A stretch of DNA of 64,000 nt from the NCBI RefSeq assembly GCF_016905005.1, contig NZ_JADIKC010000005.1:62001-126000 (forward strand). The letters run 5' to 3'. A model generated the notes under the pieces. It had not been told where the DNA came from. It was given only the letters and a program-made list of their open reading frames with translations, and did not search any database. A program made the position numbers and the translations under genes. This document shows, one piece after another, positions 9,362 to 20,600 of the stretch. Source of the stretch: Dyella kyungheensis. GTDB taxonomy: Bacteria; Pseudomonadota; Gammaproteobacteria; Xanthomonadales; Rhodanobacteraceae. The number at the start of each line of letters is the position of its first letter. The first letter of the stretch is position 1.

Positions 9362-10533
9362 GCGCGCTTCTGTACGTACTCATCCTGCTGGTACCCGCAG
9401 CATTCGCCAGTGGCTGGTGGACCGCCCGCCGAGCTGGCGTGCGGCGTTCCGGCGCACAGGTCAGCGAGCTGTCCTCCGATTACTTCCGCGGCCTGAACTA
9501 CCTGCTCAACGAGGAGCAGGACAAGGCCATCGAGGTGTTCCTCAAGCTGGCCGAGTACAACCGCGACACGGTTGAAACGCATCTTGCGCTGGGCAACCTG
9601 TTCCGTCGCCGCGGCGAGGTGGATCGTGCGATCCGCCTGCATCAGCACCTGGTCTCGCGACCGGGCCTGTCCGATGCGATGAAGACCGTCGCCTTGCTGG
9701 AGCTGGGCGAAGACTACATGCGCGCGGGCCTGCTCGATCGCGCCGAAACCCTGTTCTCCGATCTGGTGGCGATGGACGCGCACGCGCCGTCCGCATTGCG
9801 CCACCTCATCTCGATTTATCAGCACGAACGCGATTGGCACAAAGCCATCGAACATGCGCGCCGCCTCGAGGCGATGACCGGCGAAGACGAAGCCGGCATG
9901 ATCGCGCAGTTCTACTGCGAGCTGGCCGAGCAGTCGCGCCAGCACGGCGCCCGTCAGGAAGCGCGCGAGTATCTGCGCCAGGCCTTCGCCTGCCAGGCCG
10001 ATTGCGTGCGCGCCTTCATGTTGACCGGACGTCTATACGCCGAGGAAGGCCAGCATGCGGAAGCGGCCAAGGCCTATGAGCACGCGGTCGAGGCGGACAT
10101 CGCGTTCGTGCCGGAAATCCTGCCGCCGCTGCTCAACAGCTATGCACGCTCGCAACAGATGGAGCATGCCGAACATTTCCTGCGCGACATTCTCGAGCGC
10201 TACCACGGCATCTCGCCGGTGCTCGCATTGACGCGGCTGTATCAGCAGCGCGATGGCGAGCGTGCGGCGATCGATTTCCTCACCTCCCAGCTTCGCCAGC
10301 GCCCCTCGGTGCGCGGACTGATGGCCTTGATCGACGCCACCATGGACAAGATGGAAGGCGAGGCGCGCGAGAATTTCCTGATCCTGCGCGATCTCACCAA
10401 GAAGCTGCTCGAAGGCCAGGCGATGTATCGCTGCAGCCGTTGCGGCTTCGGCGCGAAGGCGCACCACTGGCAATGCCCCAGCTGCAAGAACTGGAGCACG
10501 ATCCGTCCCATCCACGGCGTCGCCAACGAATGA
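9358..10533 (+). CDS. lapB: Lipopolysaccharide assembly protein B (LapB/YciM)
   Basis: A 391-residue membrane-anchored TPR protein. One N-terminal helix (about residues 2-20) is followed by tetratricopeptide repeats across about 35-340. A C-terminal rubredoxin-like metal domain (CSRCGF, then CPSCKNW) follows at about 357-382. LapB links FtsH to LpxC degradation and so balances LPS against phospholipid synthesis. The ATG at 9358 is chosen because it overlaps the lapA stop and begins the membrane anchor. The frame is open further upstream but only over lapA. All four metal-binding cysteines needed for function are present. Confidence 0.95.
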   Translation: MSALLYVLILLVPAAFASGWWTARRAGVRRSGAQVSELSSDYFRGLNYLLNEEQDKAIEVFLKLAEYNRDTVETHLALGNLFRRRGEVDRAIRLHQHLVSRPGLSDAMKTVALLELGEDYMRAGLLDRAETLFSDLVAMDAHAPSALRHLISIYQHERDWHKAIEHARRLEAMTGEDEAGMIAQFYCELAEQSRQHGARQEAREYLRQAFACQADCVRAFMLTGRLYAEEGQHAEAAKAYEHAVEADIAFVPEILPPLLNSYARSQQMEHAEHFLRDILERYHGISPVLALTRLYQQRDGERAAIDFLTSQLRQRPSVRGLMALIDATMDKMEGEARENFLILRDLTKKLLEGQAMYRCSRCGFGAKAHHWQCPSCKNWSTIRPIHGVANE

Positions 10534-10540
10534 GGCACGG

Positions 10541-11572
10541 ATGACTCCTGCCATGCTAGCGATAGGGATGGTGCTGGCTGCGTTATTGATTGCGATGGTG
10601 GTGGTGCGTGGCGCCATCGCCTATGCGCACCGTCGCGGCATGCTGGATCTGCCCGGGCAGCGTCGCTCCCACACCATTCCCACGCCTCGCGGTGGCGGCA
10701 TCGGCATCGTCGTCGCGGTGTTGCTGACTATGCCGGCGAGTCTGCTCATGCTCCCGGGCGCGTGGTCGCCCGGCGTGGCGGGCGCCCTGGCCGCGGGTAC
10801 GGTGATGGTGGCCGCCGTGGGCTGGTGGGACGACCACCGTTCGTTGCCGATCCTGCCGCGCTTCGGCATCCAGCTGCTGTCGGCGGGGCTGTTCGCCGCG
10901 GCGCTTGCGGCGACCGGCATGTCATGGTGGTGGGTGCCACTGCTGGTGCTGGCCGGTGGGTGGAGCATCAATCTGCACAATTTCATGGACGGCATCGACG
11001 GGCTGTTGGCCCAGCAGGTGATCTTCGTCGGGCTGGGCCTGGCGCTGCTCGCCTATGCCGCCGTCCAGCCGGCCCTGGCGACCGGCTGCTGCTGCCTGGC
11101 CGCCGCGGCGCTGGGTTTCTGGTACTTCAACCGGCCCCGGGCCCGTATTTTCATGGGCGATGTGGGCAGCGGCACCATGGGATTGCTGATTTTCGCCCTT
11201 ACCGCAACGCTCTGGCGGGTTGACGGGCACTTACTGTGGCCTGCTTTGATCCTCAGTTCATCTTTTGTAGCGGACGCTAGCCTTACCCTGTTGGGACGGA
11301 TGGCAAGTGGCCGCCGTTGGTACACTGCACATCGTGAACACCTGTACCAGTGGATGGTACGCAGTGGGTTCACGCATGCCACGGGGGGGGCGTGCTATCT
11401 GGTGTGGAACGTGTTGGTAGCAGCGCCGCTCGCGCTGCTCGCATGGGCCAGGCCAGCATGGTCGGTACCGGTCTTCATCGGTACCTACCTGATAGCGACC
11501 GCCGTCTGGATCTTGATGAAGCGCCGATGTCTGCGGCGCGTTATGGACAAGGGTCTTCATGTCGCTACGTAA
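10541..11572 (+). CDS. MraY/WecA-family glycosyltransferase (WbpL-like)
   Basis: A 343-residue polytopic membrane enzyme of glycosyltransferase family 4. It is predicted to transfer a sugar-1-phosphate (N-acetylhexosamine type) from a UDP-sugar to undecaprenyl phosphate, the first step in O-antigen or exopolysaccharide assembly. Catalytic features visible are GWWDD (D97, D98), NLHNFMDGIDG (144-154) with the nucleophile-region Asp, RARIFMGDVGSG, and the cytoplasmic HREHLYQ loop. About ten hydrophobic helices span the chain. The closest named relative by feel is WbpL of Pseudomonas rather than WecA. It starts 7 bases after lapB, and its 3' end overlaps the WbpM-like gene by 14 bases, which indicates one operon. 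The exact sugar cannot be inferred. Confidence 0.85.
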   Translation: MTPAMLAIGMVLAALLIAMVVVRGAIAYAHRRGMLDLPGQRRSHTIPTPRGGGIGIVVAVLLTMPASLLMLPGAWSPGVAGALAAGTVMVAAVGWWDDHRSLPILPRFGIQLLSAGLFAAALAATGMSWWWVPLLVLAGGWSINLHNFMDGIDGLLAQQVIFVGLGLALLAYAAVQPALATGCCCLAAAALGFWYFNRPRARIFMGDVGSGTMGLLIFALTATLWRVDGHLLWPALILSSSFVADASLTLLGRMASGRRWYTAHREHLYQWMVRSGFTHATGGACYLVWNVLVAAPLALLAWARPAWSVPVFIGTYLIATAVWILMKRRCLRRVMDKGLHVAT

Positions 11573-13454
11573 ATGGGTCGGTGTCATTCATCCGCGAACG
11601 GCCGTGGTCCTCCACGACCTGCTGATGGCTGCGCTGGCGTGGTGGGTGGCCAAGGCGCTGCGCTACGCGATGATCGACAACGCGGCGATCGGCTTCCATG
11701 CGCTCGAATTTCCGCTCGTGCTGCTGGTGCAGGGCGCCGTGCTGAGCTGGACCGGCCTGTACAAGGGCGTCTGGCGCTTCGCCAGCCTGCCTGACCTATG
11801 GAACATCCTGCGTGCCGCGATCATCGGCGCGCTGGCCATCGCGGCCGTGCTGATCCTCTACAACCGCCTGGCCGACGTGCCTCGCTCGGTGCTGCTGTTG
11901 TATCCGGTGGTGCTGGCGGTGCTGCTGGGTACGCCACGACTGGCGTATCGGTTCTGGAAGGACAGCCGCGTCGACCTGTTCCAAGCCAAGCCCGCGCAAC
12001 GTGTGCTGATCGTGGGCGCGGATCGTGCGGGCGAGGCCTTGTCGCGCGACCTGCATCGCGACAACGGCTTCACCGTGGTCGGTTTCGTCGACGACAAGGA
12101 AAGCCTGCGCGGCGCCAGCATCAACGGTCGCCCGGTATTGGGACGCATCGACCAGCTGCCCGAACTGGCCCGCGAAGTGGCGGCCCAGATGCTGCTGATC
12201 GCCATGCCCGGCGCGTCCACCCAGGAAATGCGCCGGGTGGTGGAGTTGTGCGATCTGAGCGGATTGCCTTACCGCACGGTTCCCAAGCTGGAAGATGTGG
12301 TGTCCGGCCGCGCGCACTTCAACGAGATCAAGGAAGTCGCCATCGAGGACCTGCTCGGCCGCGATACCGTCGAACTCGATTGGACGGCCATTCGCGTCAC
12401 GCTCACCGGTCGCCGCGTGCTGGTGACGGGCGGCGGCGGCTCGATCGGTTCGGAGCTGTGCCGCCAGGTGGCGCGCCTCGGCGCACAGGCGCTGTGCGTG
12501 GTCGACAACTGCGAATTCAACCTCTACCGGATCTCGCAGGAACTGCGGGCCGAGTATCCCGAGCTGATCTTCGAAGGCGTGCTGGCCGATTGCGGCGATG
12601 CTGCCGCCATGCGCAAGTTGTTCAGCGAGTACAAGCCCCAGGTGGTGTTCCACGCGGCGGCCTATAAGCATGTGCCGATGTTGCAGACGCAGCTGCGCGC
12701 AGCGTTCCGCAACAACGTGCTGGCCACGCGCAACGTGGCCGACCTGGCTGACCGCCACCAGGTGGAGGCCTTCGTGCTGATCTCCACCGACAAGGCCGTC
12801 AACCCGACCAGCGTGATGGGTGCCTGCAAGCGTCTGGCGGAAATCTGGTGCCAGAACCTCAACGAGCATTCCAACACGCACTTCATCACCGTCCGTTTCG
12901 GCAACGTGCTCGATTCGGCCGGCTCGGTGGTGCCGCTGTTCCGCGAGCAGATCCGCAACGGCGGTCCGCTGACCATCACGCATCCGGAAATCTCGCGCTA
13001 CTTCATGACCATTCCGGAGGCCTGCCAGCTTATCCTGCAGGCCGCCAGCATCGGCAAGGGCGGCGAGATCTTTGCGCTGGACATGGGCGAGCCGATCAAG
13101 ATCCGCGATCTGGCCGAGCAGATGATCCGCCTGGCCGGCCGCAAGCCGGGCACGGAGATTCCCATCGTCTATACCGGCCTGCGCTCGGGCGAGAAGCTGT
13201 TCGAGGAATTGTTCCATCCGCTCGAGAACTACATCGAGACGACGCACGCGAAGATCTTCCTCGCGCAGTACCGTCCGGTGAAGTGGGATGTGCTCAACAT
13301 GCAGATGGCCAAGGCAGCGGATGCTGTGGTGGCTTACGACGAGGACACGCTGCGTCAATGTGTCTCCCACCTGTTGCCGTCGTTCCGATGGAGCGAAACG
13401 GTGCAGGCGGGTAACGTGGTGACGCTGCGCCGCACTGAATCAGGAGAGAAGTAA
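11559..13454 (+). CDS. Membrane-bound nucleotide-sugar 4,6-dehydratase (WbpM/CapD family)
   Basis: A 631-residue protein. Four N-terminal transmembrane helices (about 15-130) are followed by a CoA-binding-like Rossmann domain (RVLIVGADRAGEAL, about 145-260). A short-chain dehydrogenase domain follows (VTGGGGSIGSELCRQ, from about residue 287). It likely converts UDP-GlcNAc to the 4-keto-6-deoxy sugar used for QuiNAc or FucNAc. The usual catalytic Tyr is replaced by Met: the segment STDKAVNPTSVMGACK has S409, M420 and K424, the Ser-Met-Lys arrangement known from WbpM. It is translationally coupled to the upstream WbpL-like transferase, a pairing that also occurs in Pseudomonas B-band O-antigen synthesis. 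Confidence 0.9.
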   Translation: MSLRKWVGVIHPRTAVVLHDLLMAALAWWVAKALRYAMIDNAAIGFHALEFPLVLLVQGAVLSWTGLYKGVWRFASLPDLWNILRAAIIGALAIAAVLILYNRLADVPRSVLLLYPVVLAVLLGTPRLAYRFWKDSRVDLFQAKPAQRVLIVGADRAGEALSRDLHRDNGFTVVGFVDDKESLRGASINGRPVLGRIDQLPELAREVAAQMLLIAMPGASTQEMRRVVELCDLSGLPYRTVPKLEDVVSGRAHFNEIKEVAIEDLLGRDTVELDWTAIRVTLTGRRVLVTGGGGSIGSELCRQVARLGAQALCVVDNCEFNLYRISQELRAEYPELIFEGVLADCGDAAAMRKLFSEYKPQVVFHAAAYKHVPMLQTQLRAAFRNNVLATRNVADLADRHQVEAFVLISTDKAVNPTSVMGACKRLAEIWCQNLNEHSNTHFITVRFGNVLDSAGSVVPLFREQIRNGGPLTITHPEISRYFMTIPEACQLILQAASIGKGGEIFALDMGEPIKIRDLAEQMIRLAGRKPGTEIPIVYTGLRSGEKLFEELFHPLENYIETTHAKIFLAQYRPVKWDVLNMQMAKAADAVVAYDEDTLRQCVSHLLPSFRWSETVQAGNVVTLRRTESGEK

Positions 13455-14327
13455 GTGAGCAAGCCGTTGCGCAAGGTGGTGTTTCCGGTGGCGGGTCTCG
13501 GCACGCGTTTCCTTCCCGCGACCAAGGTGGTCGCCAAGGAAATGCTGCCGGTGCTGGATCGCCCGTTGATCCAGTACGCGGTGGACGAAGCCGTGGACGC
13601 CGGTGCCGACACCCTGGTGTTCGTCACCAATCGCTACAAGCACGCCATCGCCGACTATTTCGACAAGGCCTACGAGCTGGAAGCGAAGCTGCAGGAGAAG
13701 GGCAAGGACGAATTGCTGGCGCTGGTGCAGGGCACCTTGCCCCGGCACGTGCGCGCGATCTTCGTGACGCAGCCCGAAGCCCTTGGCCTCGGCCATGCCG
13801 TGTTGTGCGCCAAGCCGGTGGTGGGCGACGAGCCCTTCGGCGTGGTGTTGCCGGACGATCTGATCTGGAACCAGGGCAAGGGCGCGTTGCGCCAGATGGC
13901 CGAGCTCGCCGAGTCGGCCAATGCCGGCGTGATTGCCGTGGAAGAAGTGCCGCACAGCGATACCGACAAGTACGGCATCGTCGATGCCACCCGGTTGGAC
14001 GAGCGCAGCGCCAAGATCCGCCACATGGTGGAAAAGCCCAAGCCGGCGGATGCGCCGTCGAACCTGGCGGTGGTCGGCCGTTACGTGTTGCCGGGCCGCA
14101 TCTTCCAGTTGCTCGAGCAGACCACGCCCGGCGCCGGTGGAGAAATCCAGTTGACCGACGCCATCGAGGCGCTGCTCAAGGAGCAGGGCAACGTGCTGGC
14201 CTACCGTTTCGAAGGCACGCGTTTCGACTGCGGCAACAAGGCCGGCCTGGTGCGCGCCACCATGCACATGGCGTTGCAGGATCCCAAGCTTGCCCCGGTC
14301 GTGCGCGAGTTGATGGCAACCCTGTGA
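13455..14327 (+). CDS. galU: UTP-glucose-1-phosphate uridylyltransferase
   Basis: A 290-residue cytosolic enzyme making UDP-glucose from UTP and glucose-1-phosphate. The nucleotide-binding signature FPVAGLGTRFLPATK lies near the N-terminus, with further family motifs (GLGHAVLCAKPVVGDEPFGV, then VVGRYVLPG). The GTG at 13455 directly follows the TAA of the previous gene with zero spacing. AGGAG at 13442-13446 serves as its ribosome-binding site inside the upstream gene. UDP-glucose feeds LPS core and exopolysaccharide synthesis, which matches the two preceding genes. The operon ends at the GC hairpin 10 bases downstream. Confidence 0.97.
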   Translation: MSKPLRKVVFPVAGLGTRFLPATKVVAKEMLPVLDRPLIQYAVDEAVDAGADTLVFVTNRYKHAIADYFDKAYELEAKLQEKGKDELLALVQGTLPRHVRAIFVTQPEALGLGHAVLCAKPVVGDEPFGVVLPDDLIWNQGKGALRQMAELAESANAGVIAVEEVPHSDTDKYGIVDATRLDERSAKIRHMVEKPKPADAPSNLAVVGRYVLPGRIFQLLEQTTPGAGGEIQLTDAIEALLKEQGNVLAYRFEGTRFDCGNKAGLVRATMHMALQDPKLAPVVRELMATL

Positions 14328-14336
14328 TTTGAACCC

Positions 14337-14362
14337 GAGATGCCGGCTCCGGCCGGCATCTC
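14337..14362 (+). terminator. Hairpin after galU; rest of gap to 14651
   Basis: An 11-bp perfect stem (GAGATGCCGGC 14337-14347, loop TCCG, GCCGGCATCTC 14352-14362) lies just after galU. It has no T-run. The remaining 290 bases before the macroglobulin gene contain no recognisable gene, repeat or riboswitch. The macroglobulin frame is open back to 14532 but shows no protein-like character there; a promoter presumably lies in this gap. Confidence 0.6.
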
Positions 14363-14651
14363 GCCGGTCGCGCGCAATGCGGACCAAGGACATTCTCAAA
14401 GGGGCTCGGATGCCCATGCGTCGCTGACGCAACCATGCCAGAATCCTTGCCGTGCTTTGCCATCTTTGGCGAGCAAGCTGTGCCTGGGGTAAGCCGGTGG
14501 TGTTCTGTCCGCTTCGCAAGAGGCGGGCGTTTTGGCGCACCTGAGCGGCACCGGAATCGGCTTGCCCGAGGAATGTTCTGATCGATTGCGCCACTCGAAT
14601 CGATCACAGTGTCCCCAGTCGTGTTCATTGGATGAAAAACGGGAAGGCATC

Positions 14652-17600
14652 ATGGATCTGCTGCGATTTCTGCTGTTGCTGCCTCTGCGCCTGTTGCGCG
14701 GGATTCTGGCGGGCCTGGGCCTGATACTGCGTCCGTTGTTCGGACAGGTCAGCTGGTCGGCACCTGCCTGGTTGCCTGAGACCGGCGGCTGGATTCGCCG
14801 TCGCCCGGTGCATGCCGCAGGCGTACTGGTCGCGACGCTCGTACTCGCTGCCGCAGGCTGGTTCGGCTGGCAGTGGTACAAGAACCGGCCGCAACCGGTG
14901 GAACCTTCGCGCATCACGCTGAGCGCTTCCGCGCCGTCGATCACCGACTATACGAAGCAGCCGATCGCCATCAATCCGCTGATGGTGACGTTCTCCGGCT
15001 CCGCCGCGCCGATCGAGCAGGTCGGCAAAGCCGTGACGGCCGGCATCGTCATGCAGCCCGCGGTGAAAGGGCAGTGGACGTGGCTCGACGACCGCACGCT
15101 GCGCTTCGTTCCCGCCGAGGACTGGCCGGTCGGCAAGCACTACGAGGTGCGCTTCGATGTCGCCAAGGTATTCGCCAAGCAGGTGTTGATGGCGGACGAC
15201 CACTTCGAATTCGACACGCCCGCGTTCGAGGCGAAGGCGGAGAAGGGCGAGTTCTACCAGGACCCGCAGGACGCCACGGCGAAGAAGACCATCCTACCGG
15301 TGACGTTCAATTATCCGGTCGACTCGGCGGATTTCGAGAAGCGCATCGAGGTGGGCCTGATGCAGCGCGCGGGCCGCGACGTGCCGTTGAAGTACACGGT
15401 CACCTACGACCAGTACAAGTTGCACGCCTGGATTCATTCGCAGCCGCTGTCCTTGCCGCGCGACGAAAGCGCCGTGGCTTATACCCTCGCCAAGGGCCTG
15501 CGTAGCACGCGCGGCGGCGACGGTACCGCTGCCGAGCTGAAGGCGCAGGTGCGCGTGCCCGGCCTTTACAGCCTCACCATCGACGGCATCGAGCCGACCC
15601 TGGTCGACAACGAAAAGTACGAACCCGAACAGGTATTGCTGGTCAATGTCGGCGGCGCCGTGCGCGACACCGAGCTGGCCGGTCTGATCAAGGCGTGGGT
15701 GCTGCCGCCGCGCAAGGCCGGAGAGCAGCAGGATGACGATGCGCCTCCGTATCCGTGGAGCGAGGGTGAAGTGGGCGAGGCGGAGCTGCGCCAAAGCCAG
15801 CCGTTGAAGCTGGAGATGGTACCCACCGAGAACGATTACGACGCCGTGCAAAGCTTCAAGTTCCATGCGTCGCCCGGACAGCGTGTGTATGTGCACGTGG
15901 ACAAGGGCCTGAAGACGTTCGGAGGTTACATCCTGGGCAAGCCCTATGGCAGCGTCGTCACCGTGCCCAACTATCCCAAGCTGCTCCGCTTCATGGCGGA
16001 TGGCTCGCTGCTGTCCATGTCCGGCAGCAAGCGCATCTCGGTGGTGTCGCGCAATCTGCCTGGCATGCGGGTGGAAATTGGCCGCGTGTTGCCGGATCAG
16101 CTGCAGCATCTGGTGAGCCTCAACCAGGGTTCGTATGCGCATCCGGAATTGAGCTATGCGTTCAGCGAGGATCACATCGTCGAACGCTTCGAACAGAAAC
16201 GCAGCTTCCCCAAAGGCGATCCCGCCAAGGCTCATTACGAGGGGCTCGATCTCGGCCAGTACCTGAAGGAAGGCAAGCGGGGCGTGTTCCTGCTGCATCT
16301 GACCAGCTACGACGCCGCGGCGGAAAAGAAGCGCGAAGATGCCCGCAAGGCGGCCGAGAACGAGCCGCAGGCCGCGCCCACCAACGATGCCTCGGACGGC
16401 GAATCGGATGAGGGCGATGGCGATGGCGAGATGTCGGAGAACGACAACGACGATGATGGCAACGCGCCGGCCGCCGACACGCGCATGATCGTGGTCACCG
16501 ACCTGGGCATGCTGGTGAAGCGTTCGCTGGACGGCAGCCAGGATGTGTTCGTGCAGTCCATCCACTCCGGCGCTCCCGTGGGTGGTGCATCGGTGTCCGT
16601 GCTGGCGGTGAACGGCCAGACGCTCTTCAGCGATACCACCTCGGCCGACGGCGTGGTGCATTTCCCCACCTTCAAGGGCCTGGAGCGCGAGAAGCAGCCG
16701 ACCCTCTATGTGGTGAAGAAGGGCGACGACCTGTCGTTCCTGCCGATCGGTGGCTCCAGCAGCTACGACCGCAAGCTCGACTTCTCGCGCTTCGACGTGG
16801 GTGGCGAGCGCAATGCGCAGAACGACGGCCAGCTGTCCGCTTATCTGTTCTCCGATCGCGGCATCTATCGCCCGGGCGACACCTTCCACGTGGGACTCAT
16901 CGTGCGTGCGGCCAGTTGGACGCGCAACGTGGTGGGCGTGCCGCTGCAGGCGGAGATCGTCGATCCCCGCGGCATGACGGTGAAGCAGCTGCCGATGTCG
17001 ATGGATACGTCCGGCTTCGGCGAGCTCGAGTACGCACCTGCGGAAACGGCGCCCACCGGCACCTGGACGGTGAATCTCTATATCGTCAAGGATGGCAAGG
17101 CCAGTGCGCAGATCGGCAGCACCACCGTGCAGGTGAAGGAATTCCTGCCCGATCGCATGAAGGTGGAAGCCAAGCTTGTCGGCCAGGTGCCCGAGGGCTG
17201 GGTCAAGCCCGACCAGATCAAGGGCATCGTCGACGTGATGAACCTGTTCGGCACGCCGGCAACGGATCGCCGGGTGGAAGCGTCGCTCACCTTGCGTCCG
17301 GCATGGCCGGCCTTCCGCAGTTGGCCCGACTATCACTTCTACGATGTGCGTCGTGCCAAAGAAGGCTACGAGGACAAGTTGCAGGACGGCAAGACCGACG
17401 ACAAGGGTCACGCCGAGTTCGATCTCGACCTGAAGAAATACGCGGACGCCACCTATCAGCTGTACTTCCTCGCCAAGGCCTACGAGCCTGAGGGCGGTCG
17501 CAGCGTGGCCGCGGCGTCGCAGACGCTGGTGTCGAGCAACGATTGGCTGGTCGGTTACAAGTCGGTCGACAATCTCGACTACATCAACCGCGATGCCCCG

Positions 17601-20600
17601 CGCAGCGTGCACCTGGTGGCGATCGATCACACCGCCAAGTCGATGGCGCTGAAGGATCTCAAAGCCCGCCTGATCGAGCGGCGCTACATCTCGGTGCTGA
17701 CCAAGCAGGATTCGGGCGTCTACAAGTACCAGTCCAAACTCAAGGAAGTGCCGCTCAACGAGCAGCCGCTGGCGATTCCGGCGAACGGCATGGACTACGC
17801 GTTGCCGACCGACAAGCCAGGCAACTATGCGCTGGTGATCGTGCGCAGCAGCGACGGCGTGGAAGTGAATCGCGTGGAGTACTCCGTGGCCGGCGCGGCG
17901 AACGTGTCGCGCTCGCTGGACCGCAACGCGGAGCTGCAGCTCAACCTGAGCAAGCAGGACTACGCGCCGGGCGAATCGGTGGACATCGCCATTCGCGCCC
18001 CTTATGCGGGCAGTGGCCTGATCACCATCGAGCGCGACAAGGTCTATGCGCACGCCTGGTTCCATGCCGATACCAGCAGCTCCGTGCAGCACATCACCGT
18101 GCCGGCGGATTTCGAAGGCAACGGCTATATCAACGTGCAGTACATCCGCGATCCGTCGTCGGATGAAATCTTCATGAGCCCGCTCAGTTATGGCGTGGTG
18201 CCGTTCTCGGTCAACCTGGACGCGCGTCGCAACGCGATCAAGGTGGATTCGCCCGCGCTGGTGAAACCGGGCGAAACGGTCACGTTCAAGCTGAGCGCGC
18301 CGCAGCCCACGCGTGCCGTGGTGTTCGCGGTGGACGAGGGCATCCTGCAGGTGGCGCGCTACAAGCTGGGCGATCCGCTGAAGTTCTTCTTCTGCAAGCG
18401 CATGCTGGAAGTGGGCACCTCGCAGATCCTCGACCTGATCCTGCCCGACTTCGAGAAGCTGATGGCGATGGCCGCGCCCGGCGGCGACGCCGACGGTGCG
18501 ATCGGCCGCCAGCTCAATCCGTTCAAGCGCAAGCGCGACAAGCCGGTGGCCTACTGGTCCGGCATTGTCGAGGTGAACGGCGAGAAGGAGCTCACCTATC
18601 AGGTGCCGGACTACTTCAACGGCAAGCTGCGCGTGATGGCGGTGGCCGTGTCGCCGGATCGCATCGGCACCTATGAAGGCAGCACCACGGTGCGCGGCGA
18701 TTTCGTGTTGTCGCCGAACGTGCCCACCACGCTGGCGCCGGGCGATGAGGTCGAGGTCAGCGTCGGCGTGGCCAACAATCTCACCGGTCTCGGCGGCAAG
18801 CAGGTGCCGGTGGCGGTGACCCTGAAGACAGGGCCGCAATTGCAGGTGGTCGGCGCGCCGAACCAGAGCCTCAACCTCGGCGAAATGCGCGAGGGCGTGG
18901 TGACGTTCCGCGTGAAGGCAACCGACAAGCTCGGTTCGGGCAATCTCAGTTTTGTCGCGGGTTATGGCGACAAGTCGGCCCGCCAAAGCGTGGATGTGTC
19001 CGTGCGTCCGGCCTCGGCCTATCGCACCCAGGTGGATGTGGGCCGCGTGGATGCGGGCACCAAGCAGGATCAGCCGGACCTGCGCAGCCTGTTCAGCGAG
19101 TACGCCTCGCGCGATGCCGCCATCTCCAATATCCCGGTGGTGCTGTCGAGCGGCCTGACCACGTATCTGGTGAATTTCCAGCACTATTGCAGCGAGCAGA
19201 TCATCAGCTCCGCCATGCCGCGGCTGGTGCTGTCGAAATGGCCGCAGGTGAAGGTGTTCGCCGATGCATTGCAGCCGTCGATGAGCGGCAAGAAACTCAC
19301 CAACGAGGAGGCGCTGTCCCAGTTCCTGGATGTGCTGCATGCGCGCCAGAACGGGCAGGGCGGTTTCGGTCTTTGGTCCGCGACGCCGGATTCCAATCCC
19401 TTCGTGTCCACCTATGCGATGCACTTCATGCTGGAAGCGCGCGATCGTGGCGTGGCCATTCCGCGCGACATGTTCGATGCCGGCAACAAGTACCTGCATC
19501 AGCTGGCCAGCGATGACACGCTGGATGGTCTGGACCTGCTGCGCCAACGCGCCTACGCCGTGTACCTGCTCACCCGCCAGGGCAACGTCACCACCAATGA
19601 CCTGGCGGCCGTGCAGAAACGCCTGCAGGACGCGTATCCGAACGAGTGGAAGAACGATCTGGCCGCCGCGTGGCTGGCGTCGTCGTACCAGTTGCTCAAG
19701 CAGGACAAGCAGGCCGCGCAACTGATGGCCGGCCCGCAGAAACTGCTGGAGCGCAATACAGGCGACAAGGAGTATCGCTACGGCTACTACTATGACTCGT
19801 TGATCCGCGATGCGAGCACCTTGTATCTGCTGGCTAAACACTTCCCCGAGCGCAGCCGTGCACTGTCGCCTCGCGTGATGGAGAACATCACCGAGCCGCT
19901 CGAACACGGCTGGTACAACACGCTGTCCTCGTCGATGGTGTTGCTGGCGCTGGACACCTACGCGTCGCAGAACGAAGGCCAGCTGGGCAAGCTGCGCATC
20001 GACCAGGTGCAAACCGATGGCGCGGTGAGGGCCATCGCGGCGTTGCAGGGCAACCTGTTGCAGGCCGGTAGCTGGGACGCGAACGCCAAGCGCCTGCGCT
20101 TCACTAACGACAGCACGCTGCCGGCGTGGCGAGTGGTGAGCCAGGGTGGTTTTGATCGCGATCAACCGGCCAAGGCGATCAAGGAAGGGCTGGAGATCAC
20201 GCGCGATTACACCGACGTCAACGGCAAGGCCATCGACAAGGTGACGATCGGCCAGGAGATCGACGTGCACCTGAAGATTCGCGCCACGGACGACCGCGGT
20301 CTGGACAACGTGGCGATCGTCGACCTGTTGCCCGGCGGCTTCGAGCCGGTGATCCAGCCGCCGCCGGCGGTGACGGATCAGCAGCAGGACGGCAGCGAGC
20401 AGAACGATGCCGGTGGCGACAGCGAGGTCAAGGCCAGCGAATGGCGTTCGCCGATCGGCGTGGGAAGATCCAGCTGGGCGCTGCAGTACGCCGATGTGCG
20501 CGAGGATCGCGTGGTGCTTTACGGCTCGGCCACGCCCAGCGTGGGTGAGTTCGTGTACCGCATCAAGGCCACCAACGCGGGCAAGTTCATCGTGCCCCCG

